Source: Bacteriovoracaceae bacterium UBA2394 | Lineage (GTDB): Bacteria > Bdellovibrionota > UBA2394 | DNA length: 5,259 bases | Reading direction: 5' to 3' | NCBI GenBank assembly: GCA_002343335.1 | Contig: DDSI01000215.1 | Coordinates: 8,014 to 13,272 of the forward strand | Part shown: piece after piece, positions 1 to 5,259 of the stretch | How positions within the stretch are numbered: position 1 is the stretch's first letter | How the letters are laid out: every line of letters starts with the position of its first letter | The notes under the pieces: generated by a model | What the model was told of the DNA's origin: nothing | Seen by the model: the letters and a program-made list of their open reading frames with translations, nothing else | Databases searched by the model: none | Position numbers and translations under genes: made by a program

Positions 1-2426
1 GCGGCAAGCACAATGATCTGGAAGCGGTAGGATTCACGCGCCGCCATCACACCTTTTTTGAAATGCTTGGGAATTTTTCCTTCGGAGATTACTTCAAAAA
101 AGAAGCCATCGAGTTCGCGTGGGAATTTCTTACAGGCACACTGAAATTTTCGTCCAAGGATCTTTGGGTTTCAGTATTCGAGAAAGACGATGAAGCCGCG
201 GATCTTTGGCATAAGATTTCTAAGCTTCCCAAAGATCGTATCGTCCGCATGGGTGAGAAAGACAATTTTTGGGCTATGGGAGAGACGGGCCCCTGTGGGC
301 CGTGCTCCGAAATCTACGTCGATCGGGGCGAGCGCTTTGGCTCCAAGAATGAAACGATTTTCGACGGTGGAGAGAGATTTTTAGAAATTTGGAATTTAGT
401 CTTCATGCAATTTGAACGATTCCAAGATGGGACCATGAAGGATTTGCCGAAGCCTTCGGTAGATACCGGCATGGGCTTGGAGCGACTGGCGAGTGTTGTT
501 CAGGGGGTAGATTCCAACTATCTCACGGATGGAATGCAATCGATCGTGCAAGGCTTTGCCCAGATGATTGGGAAAAAGTATGGCACCAACGAGGCCGACG
601 ACGTTGCGCTTCGTGTGCTCACCGATCACATTCGCGCCGTTTCGTTTTTAATTGCCGATGGCGTTCAACCCTCGAATGAAGGTCGGGGCTACGTTCTTCG
701 ACGCATCTTGCGACGTGCGATTCGATACGGAAAAAAATTGGACATGTCGAAACCATTTTTTCATGAGGGAGTGGATTTTGTAGATAAACAAATGGGCGCA
801 GCTTATCCCGAGATTAAACAAAATCTGAATGCAATTAAGAAAATTATCTTCCATGAGGAGGAAAAATTTTTTGAAACGCTGGAAACGGGCCTGAAATTGC
901 TGGAGCAAAAGACCGCAGGCCTTTCCAAGGGCAAAAAGGTTGCCGGTGAAATTGCGTTTCAACTTTACGACACCTACGGATTTCCCCTCGATTTGACGGA
1001 AGTCATTTTGCGAGAAAAAGGGCTGGAGTTGGATCACGCAGGCTTCGATGTTGAACTCGAGAACCAACGCGCTCGATCAAAAGCAAGTTGGAAAGGGAGC
1101 GGCCAAGAAGCAGTCTCGGAGATATACAAGGAACTCGCAAATAAAGGCCTTGCCTCAACCTTCACCGGCTATACGAGCTTAGAAGAAAAAACAAAAATTC
1201 TTGGTATCGTAATAGATGGGAAACCCGCGACTTCGTTGAAGGCGGGTGAAGCGGCCGATCTCGTCATTGAGAAGTGTCCGTTTTACGCGGAAGGGGGCGG
1301 TCAAGTTGGCGATCACGGAACGGTGGAATCGTCCGACGCAAAATTCTCTGTGCAGGATACGAGAAAGCCCGTCTCCCAGTTCTATATCGTCCAAGGGAAA
1401 TTGGAAAAAGGGTCTTTGAAAGTTGGCGACGCCGTCACCGCAAAGGTAAATCGCGACCATCGAATGAAGGTGCGAATCAACCATACCATCACGCACGTTC
1501 TCCATGCGACGCTTCAAGAAGTGCTTGGCGATCACATCAAGCAAGCGGGAAGTTTAGTGCATGCCGACTATCTTCGCTTCGACTTTGCGCACTATCAGGC
1601 CATCAATAAGGAAGAGCTTCGAAAAATTGAAACGATTGTGAATGCTCGGATTCGAGATAACTCGGCCGTACAAACCCACGTGGAGGATTTAGATAAAGCG
1701 ATCGCCGGGGGAGCCAAGGCATTTTTTGATGACAAATATTCCGACAAGGTGCGCGTGCTTACCGTTGGGGGCTATTCGAAGGAACTTTGCGGAGGAACGC
1801 ATGCTGAATATTTGGGCGAAGCGGGTTTGTTTAAAATAACATCTGAGTCCAGCGTGGCCTCTGGGGTGCGACGAATCGTGGCCGTCACAGGCGCCAAAGC
1901 GTATGACTATGTGATTCAGCAAGAGAACTTGATCGATTCTCTCGCTGAACTGCTGAAAGTTCCTGAACAGGATCTCGCGTCGCGTGTGGAAAAGCTGTTG
2001 AAAGAAAGGGCGGATTTACAAAAGAAACTCCAACAACAATTGGTCTCGGGCAGCTCTACCCAAGATGAAGACTTCATCAAAACGATCGCGGGAGTGAAGG
2101 CTGCCGTGGGAATGGTTACCGTTGAAAATGTGAAAGACCTGCGCCCGATCTCTGATCGCTACAAACAAAAAGTGAAAAGCGGTGTCGTAGTTGTGGGCGC
2201 AGCGGTGGAAGGGAAAGCCACCGTAATTGTGGCGGTGACTGATGACATCGCCGAGCAATTTGGAATGAATAAATTCGTAGACGCTCTCTCTAAATATCTA
2301 GGGGGCAAGGGTGGCGGAAAATCGAACTTCGCTCAAGTCGGAGGGCCGGAAGGCGCCAAATTGAGCGATCAGGCCCTCTTGGACCTCACAAAACAGCATT
2401 TAGAAGGCATCCAGCTCGTCGGATAA
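1..2426 (+). CDS. alaS: Alanine--tRNA ligase (AlaRS), 5'-truncated by the window edge
   Basis: Cytoplasmic class II synthetase that attaches alanine to tRNA-Ala and hydrolyses mischarged Ser/Gly-tRNA-Ala. The frame is open from base 3 (reading GKHNDLEAVGF...), so the ATG at 63 is internal. By comparison with E. coli AlaRS (876 aa) about 72 N-terminal residues lie left of the window, giving a full protein of about 879 aa. Visible in order: motif 2 region RHHTFFEMLGNFSFG (42-86); GPCGPC loop (about 288-305); motif 3 DTGMGLER (462-485); tRNA-recognition helices with SNEGRGYVLRRILRR (about 672-716); YDTYGFPLDLT (about 966-998); the editing domain with zinc ligands HTITH (1482-1496) and CGGTH (1788-1802); and the C-Ala domain ending in GGKGGGKSNFAQVGG (about 2301-2345). 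All editing ligands are present and there is no frameshift. A loop before DNFW (about 252-270) is shorter than in E. coli. Identification is by recalled family motifs and is near certain. Confidence 0.98.
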   Translation, partial: GKHNDLEAVGFTRRHHTFFEMLGNFSFGDYFKKEAIEFAWEFLTGTLKFSSKDLWVSVFEKDDEAADLWHKISKLPKDRIVRMGEKDNFWAMGETGPCGPCSEIYVDRGERFGSKNETIFDGGERFLEIWNLVFMQFERFQDGTMKDLPKPSVDTGMGLERLASVVQGVDSNYLTDGMQSIVQGFAQMIGKKYGTNEADDVALRVLTDHIRAVSFLIADGVQPSNEGRGYVLRRILRRAIRYGKKLDMSKPFFHEGVDFVDKQMGAAYPEIKQNLNAIKKIIFHEEEKFFETLETGLKLLEQKTAGLSKGKKVAGEIAFQLYDTYGFPLDLTEVILREKGLELDHAGFDVELENQRARSKASWKGSGQEAVSEIYKELANKGLASTFTGYTSLEEKTKILGIVIDGKPATSLKAGEAADLVIEKCPFYAEGGGQVGDHGTVESSDAKFSVQDTRKPVSQFYIVQGKLEKGSLKVGDAVTAKVNRDHRMKVRINHTITHVLHATLQEVLGDHIKQAGSLVHADYLRFDFAHYQAINKEELRKIETIVNARIRDNSAVQTHVEDLDKAIAGGAKAFFDDKYSDKVRVLTVGGYSKELCGGTHAEYLGEAGLFKITSESSVASGVRRIVAVTGAKAYDYVIQQENLIDSLAELLKVPEQDLASRVEKLLKERADLQKKLQQQLVSGSSTQDEDFIKTIAGVKAAVGMVTVENVKDLRPISDRYKQKVKSGVVVVGAAVEGKATVIVAVTDDIAEQFGMNKFVDALSKYLGGKGGGKSNFAQVGGPEGAKLSDQALLDLTKQHLEGIQLVG

Positions 2427-2447
2427 TCGTCCCTTCGGCCATTGTGA

Positions 2448-3452
2448 TTGCGGGCCAATTTCGGTATCGGCATCGCCATGTTCTCCATTTTCGTACTGCT
2501 CTTTATGTCGAGCATTACCCTTCCCGCCCGACTCGAAGAGGAGCCATTTCGTCATCTAAAAGAATTCTTATGTCAGGAACAGATTGCAGACATGAAGATG
2601 CACGACCGGCTCGTCGTCGAAACGGCGCTTCACTTAAATGATTTTATCGCGAAACAGCTGGCGAAAGCTGCGCAAGCCGAAAAATTTCCGCTGCTCATCC
2701 TTCCTCCTTCGACAACCGAACGCATGTTTCGACGTCGTATCGATCGCTATCGAAGGATTCCGGAATTCAGAAATCTTTTGACGCCTGAAGCACTCAGCAC
2801 GATGGACGAAGAGGCCATCCCCGATCCTCGCTATTACTGGGCCCAGAAACTTTCGGAATATGTCCTTTGGATCGAAGAGACAGAGGGAGCCGGTCGCATG
2901 ATTAGCACACGAATCGACGGGTCGCTTTACGCGGAACCCTATCAAAAGTTTCGGAACGACCCTTTGTTCGTAAGCCTGACCTTTGGACCTTTTCGCCAAC
3001 TTTTGGAAGATCCCAAGTCTTTCGAACCCACGCCTGAGGGAATCATTTGGGAACTGGCCTGGAAATTTAACTTCTCCGTTCAGCGCCATCTTTATCATTC
3101 CGCGAAAATGAAAATGTTCGCAGAACTGTCCATGTCGAGATTGGATCTTTCTAATCATCTCCGAGAGAAAATTTTGGCGTCAAAAAATCATTCTATATTT
3201 CGCAAACACCTCACCCCTTCCGCCATGCTCGTCCTTTTGGAATATGAAATGCCCCTCGCAGAGCGCTGGGGACATATCGTCGATCGATGGATCAAATGGA
3301 TTGCCACGGTTGAGGGAGCTCCCCGAGCTCCTGCCTTCAATCAAAATCTCGAAGAACGTCGCTATTACGGACGGATGCTTCGATACAAAAAGGATCCCCA
3401 TTTTCAAAAGGCCTTGAGTCCCCTGGCCAAATCCCTTCTGAAAATCCCATGA
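2448..3452 (+). CDS. Exported protein of unknown function built from two diverged ~145-residue repeats
   Basis: I do not recognise the family. The 334 aa begin with a short charged start (MRANFG) and a hydrophobic stretch at about residues 6-26, then LPA followed by RLEEE. This looks like a Sec signal peptide cut near A27, or an N-terminal anchor. The only cysteine (C42) is too far from the hydrophobic stretch to be a lipobox. The rest looks helical and rich in W, R and E. Residues 56-187 align with 200-331 at an offset of 143-145, so most of the mature protein is an internal duplication. Start choice: an in-frame TGA at 2445-2447 directly precedes TTG 2448, so nothing earlier is possible. 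ATG 2478 (residue 11) is the alternative but loses the only n-region arginine. Neither start has a Shine-Dalgarno sequence. It lies 21 bases after alaS on the same strand, so co-transcription is likely. The location is periplasmic or membrane-bound by inference. Confidence 0.85.
   Translation: MRANFGIGIAMFSIFVLLFMSSITLPARLEEEPFRHLKEFLCQEQIADMKMHDRLVVETALHLNDFIAKQLAKAAQAEKFPLLILPPSTTERMFRRRIDRYRRIPEFRNLLTPEALSTMDEEAIPDPRYYWAQKLSEYVLWIEETEGAGRMISTRIDGSLYAEPYQKFRNDPLFVSLTFGPFRQLLEDPKSFEPTPEGIIWELAWKFNFSVQRHLYHSAKMKMFAELSMSRLDLSNHLREKILASKNHSIFRKHLTPSAMLVLLEYEMPLAERWGHIVDRWIKWIATVEGAPRAPAFNQNLEERRYYGRMLRYKKDPHFQKALSPLAKSLLKIP
2613..3008 (+). repeat. Protein-level repeat, copy A (residues 56-187 of the exported protein)
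   Basis: First copy of the internal duplication. Landmarks are E58, A60, N64, L71, A75, F80 and L83; R95 and I98; F107-R108 with LTP at 111-113 and A115; W131; W141-I142; EGA plus R at 146-150; and DP-x-F at 171-174. Each has a counterpart in copy B. The alignment was made by eye on the translation. DNA identity is mostly lost, apart from short matches such as GAGGGAGC at 2883. Confidence 0.75.
3045..3440 (+). repeat. Protein-level repeat, copy B (residues 200-331 of the exported protein)
   Basis: Second copy. Matching landmarks are E202, A204, N208, L215, A219, F224 and L227; R239 and I242; F251-R252 with LTP at 255-257 and A259; W274; W284-I285; EGA plus R at 289-293; and DP-x-F at 316-319. 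The offset to copy A is 144 through residue 259, 143 around the tryptophans and 145 at DP-x-F, so only one or two small gaps are needed. GAGGGAGC at 3312 is the equivalent of the same octamer at 2883. Confidence 0.75.
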
Positions 3453-3533
3453 TGGAAGGGCTCTGCAATCCCTGCGGGGAAATGGGCAAAAATGGCTCGC
3501 CCTCATATTTACAATATTAATGATTTCAAGGGC

Positions 3534-3563
3534 TTAGGTTTGGCCCGGCGATTGCTTTATAGA
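3534..3563 (+). promoter_or_regulatory. Weak candidate sigma-70-type promoter for the small secreted protein
   Basis: TTAGGT (3534-3539), an 18-base spacer and TATAGA (3558-3563) resemble -35 and -10 boxes. The -35 match is poor. Transcription would begin at or next to the ATG at 3569, giving a leaderless message, which would fit the missing ribosome binding site. An AT-rich patch with TTTACAATATTAAT (3508-3521) is another possible promoter element but has no convincing partner box. This is a suggestion only. Confidence 0.18.
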
Positions 3564-3568
3564 TCAGC

Positions 3569-4102
3569 ATGCGACTCATCGCTCAACTGACATTCTCCTT
3601 CCTCGCCGCAGCCTCAGTGGCCAACGGCGTTCGTGCGAACGAGGGACAGGAATCCAAGCTCAGCATTCAGGGCGAAGAGGAATCTCTCAGTGAAGAGGAT
3701 GCCGTATTAAATGATGTTGCCCAGAATTTTGAAGTCGGAACTAAAACTACCGCGGAAGCACCAGCCCTCGAAGTCATCGAACAACCGGAAGTGAAAGTAA
3801 AAGCAAGAGTTCTAACCAATGAAGATCTGAAAATCACGGGCGAGGAAATTGAAAGTGAATATCGAATGCTGCGCACGGAAGATGACGACGCAAAAAAATC
3901 ACAAAAGGCGATGCACTCAAAGCCCACGGCAAAAGTAAGTCGTGCGGAAGCAGATGCTGCCATTCAAAGACTTTATTCTCAGCCGAGCGCTCGAAGAAAC
4001 ATTCCGATGGAAGAAATTCCAACGACCGAAGTTGAATCTACCGAGCCGCATATTCCCGCGCCGCTTCCCACCCATGCGGGTAGCAACGATCTCTACAATT
4101 AA
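3569..4102 (+). CDS. Small secreted, highly charged, probably disordered protein of unknown function
   Basis: I do not recognise the family. The 177 aa start with a typical Sec signal peptide: MR, a hydrophobic core at about residues 3-17, then GVRA followed by N24, with predicted cleavage after A23 (V at -3, A at -1). There is no cysteine in the protein, so it is neither a lipoprotein nor disulfide-bonded. Residues 24-75 are strongly acidic. Residues 76-108 are mixed-charge, with acidic clusters (GEEIESE, TEDDD). Residues 109-145 are more basic and include one likely helix (about 124-137). The tail from 146 on is rich in proline, threonine and glutamate (PAPLP at 163-167). Few aromatics and abundant E, K, P, T and S suggest intrinsic disorder in the periplasm. 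Start choice: an in-frame TAG at 3560-3562 leaves ATG 3569 as the first start, and the signal peptide supports it. No Shine-Dalgarno is visible. It could be a periplasmic linker or a lineage-specific envelope protein, but no function can be assigned. Confidence 0.83.
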   Translation: MRLIAQLTFSFLAAASVANGVRANEGQESKLSIQGEEESLSEEDAVLNDVAQNFEVGTKTTAEAPALEVIEQPEVKVKARVLTNEDLKITGEEIESEYRMLRTEDDDAKKSQKAMHSKPTAKVSRAEADAAIQRLYSQPSARRNIPMEEIPTTEVESTEPHIPAPLPTHAGSNDLYN

Positions 4103-4111
4103 ATACAGAGC

Positions 4112-4846
4112 TTAGGAAATGAGCTTGGCGTAAGCTTGAGCCGTCTTGTTCTTTGAATCAATCTTCAAAGCTTTCGCCCAGGCCTTCTTTGCATCTTGTC
4201 GCTTATCGCGCGCGTAATAAGTCACGCCGAGAGCAATCCAAAATGGAGCATAGCGACTGGCCTTCGATTTATGTTTGGTGAAAATTTTTAAAGCTCGATC
4301 CGCTTTGCCGTGTTCACGATAGCAAGTCGCGAGCTTTGTTTGAACGTCGATATACCACGGACATAGATCCACAGCCTTTTCAAACTCTTCAATCGCAGCC
4401 TGATACTCGCCGACTCCATGATAGAGATCGCCGATTTCAGCATGCATGTTGGCCACTCGAGCCATCAACATAGCATCCATGGCACCGCGCGATTTCGCGC
4501 CGTACTTCTGAAGTTTTTCGTAAATCGCTTTGGATTTTTTTCCCAACCCCAGATTGTTATAAACCACAGAAAGATTCAGCGCGGCTTCCATATAATTTGG
4601 ATTGATTTGAAGCGCCTTTTGAAAAGCAATCTCAGCAAAATTGAATTTGCCCTGATCGGCATAAACAAGACCGAGCGAATTATAAACGTCGGCAAGTTGC
4701 ATCTTCCGGAGAATGTTTAAAAAAATCGTCTCGGCGCGGTCGTACTGCTTGGTTTTTAAATAGTCTCGACCCAGGCGAATTTGTGCCTGTAACTCTGAGG
4801 AGTTTTTATCTTCTGATTTTGCTGCTGATTTAGACTTTGCCGCCAT
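4112..4846 (-). CDS. Soluble tetratricopeptide-repeat (TPR) protein
   Basis: The 244 aa begin with a Lys/Ala/Ser-rich tail (residues 1-18). About six TPR units then follow in tandem: roughly 18-51, 52-85, 86-115 (the least regular junction), 131-164, 165-198 and 199-232. The clearest are unit 2 (YNSLGLVYADQGKFNFAEI...INPN) and unit 4 (GDLYHGVGEYQAAIEEFEKA...CPWY), with the usual W/L-G-Y-A-F-A-P spacing. TPR arrays are protein-binding scaffolds, and the partner is unknown. There is no signal peptide, lipobox or membrane segment, so it is probably cytoplasmic. Start: an in-frame TAG at 4858-4856 makes ATG 4846 the first possible start. There is no clear Shine-Dalgarno, and the ATG sits at the centre of the palindrome CCGCCATGGCGG (4840-4851). 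It begins 13 bases after the bamD stop, so it is likely translated from the bamD message. Assignment to the TPR superfamily is firm, but the specific role is not known. Confidence 0.92.
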   Translation of the reverse strand: MAAKSKSAAKSEDKNSSELQAQIRLGRDYLKTKQYDRAETIFLNILRKMQLADVYNSLGLVYADQGKFNFAEIAFQKALQINPNYMEAALNLSVVYNNLGLGKKSKAIYEKLQKYGAKSRGAMDAMLMARVANMHAEIGDLYHGVGEYQAAIEEFEKAVDLCPWYIDVQTKLATCYREHGKADRALKIFTKHKSKASRYAPFWIALGVTYYARDKRQDAKKAWAKALKIDSKNKTAQAYAKLIS

Positions 4847-4859
4847 GGCGGTATTCTAT

Positions 4860-5259
4860 TCACTTTTTTACAAGGGAGCCAAATTTTGAATTTGGATACT
4901 TGCGATTGAACGCCGAGGCCGTTTCTTCTGCCTTCTCGTCCTGTTTCAACTTTCTTAAGCAAGCCACCTCTCGAGCCATCGATTCTTCCGCAAGGGTATG
5001 ATCCGGAAATTGCTGCAAAAGCTCTGCATACCGCCGAGCCGCGGAATCAAAATGCCCCTGCTTTTCGTAAAACCGACCAATCTCAAATATTTTGGAGGCC
5101 AACTGCGTACGAGCCTCTTCGATGTGTTTTTGAGCTTCGGCAGCCTTTGGCGAATTTGGATAGTCGATGAGCAATCGAGTGAATGTATCGATCACTTTGT
5201 GGGTCGCCCGCGTATCGCGCTGAGCCGTGTTTGGCATCTGTCGTACGTAACTCATACCC
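4860..5259 (-). CDS. bamD: Outer membrane protein assembly factor BamD, C-terminal part (5' end outside window)
   Basis: BamD is the essential lipoprotein partner of BamA in the machine that folds beta-barrel proteins into the outer membrane. It faces the periplasm and is made of TPR-like helices. The visible 132 residues start inside the gene: the frame is open through base 5259, and the ATG at 5255 matches the internal G-[LM]-S segment of E. coli BamD rather than a start. Recognisable are the segment following RGxS, then FTRLLIDYPNS (the E. coli counterpart contains RGYPNS), the helix pair FYEKQGHFDSAARRYAELLQQFPD (counterpart YYTERGAW...MLRDYPD), and a last helical unit ending RKYPNSKFG. 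The lipoprotein signal and first TPR units lie beyond the right edge. It ends in TGA at 4862-4860, 13 bases before the TPR gene, suggesting an operon. A related TPR lipoprotein such as CpoB is less likely given the spacing of these motifs. Confidence 0.88.
   Translation of the reverse strand, partial: GMSYVRQMPNTAQRDTRATHKVIDTFTRLLIDYPNSPKAAEAQKHIEEARTQLASKIFEIGRFYEKQGHFDSAARRYAELLQQFPDHTLAEESMAREVACLRKLKQDEKAEETASAFNRKYPNSKFGSLVKK

Noticed and set aside
63..65. ATG at 63 as the alaS start codon
   Set aside because: The frame is open and strongly conserved from base 3 onward (GKHNDLE...RHHTFFE matches AlaRS), so this methionine is internal and the gene is cut by the window edge.
2571..2573. 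Cysteine 42 of the exported protein as a lipoprotein attachment site
   Set aside because: It lies about 15 residues past the hydrophobic stretch in a charged helix-like context (KEFLCQEQ), with no lipobox spacing.
2444..2641. GTG-started 65-residue plus-strand frame overlapping the start of the exported protein
   Set aside because: Its product is Arg/His-rich with no recognisable features, and it is out of frame with the gene that has the signal peptide and duplicated domain.
2634..3158. 174-residue minus-strand open frame opposite the exported protein
   Set aside because: The internal protein repeat is evident in the plus-strand frame, while this one has an unnatural composition and no motifs. 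It is treated as a shadow.
3469..3480. TCCC-TGCG-GGGA hairpin just after the exported protein gene
   Set aside because: The stem is only four pairs with no T-run after it, so it is too weak to call a terminator.
4840..4851. Perfect 12-base palindrome CCGCCATGGCGG centred on the TPR gene's start codon
   Set aside because: It has no loop and no second copy in the window. Alanine codons next to an ATG easily create it, so it is not called an operator.
5253..5255. ATG at 5255 (minus) as the bamD start codon
   Set aside because: The frame stays open to the right edge, the residues match an internal part of BamD, and no lipoprotein signal sequence follows it.

Overview
The window comes from a Gram-negative (diderm) bacterium: it carries the C-terminal half or more of BamD, an outer-membrane assembly lipoprotein, and two proteins with apparent Sec signal peptides. 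Base composition looks balanced and uniform, with no sign of mobile DNA, phage, CRISPR or RNA genes. The lineage cannot be fixed from the sequence alone. A member of the former Deltaproteobacteria (Bdellovibrionota or Myxococcota type) is my guess, held with low confidence.

Layout. Plus strand: (1) alaS, alanyl-tRNA synthetase, cut by the left edge so that about 72 N-terminal residues are missing (to 2426); (2) 21 bases later, a 334-residue secreted or membrane-anchored protein of unknown family (2448-3452), which by eye consists of two diverged copies of a ~145-residue helical module; (3) after a 115-base gap, a small secreted, acidic, probably disordered 177-residue protein of unknown function (3569-4102). 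Minus strand, read from the right edge leftward: (4) the 3' part of bamD (5259 down to 4860) and, 13 bases downstream in the same direction, (5) a 244-residue soluble TPR protein (4846 down to 4112). The two strands converge with only 9 bases between stop codons and no visible terminator.

How they work together. alaS charges tRNA-Ala and is housekeeping. Genes 2 and 3 are exported and may be carried partly on alaS read-through. bamD and the TPR gene look like an operon, although one product acts at the outer membrane and the other has no export signal. No multi-gene defence, biosynthetic or mobile system can be supported here. The least ordinary item is the internally duplicated exported protein next to alaS. 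A secondary oddity is that none of the three starts visible in the window has a Shine-Dalgarno-like sequence, while each is bounded by a close upstream in-frame stop.
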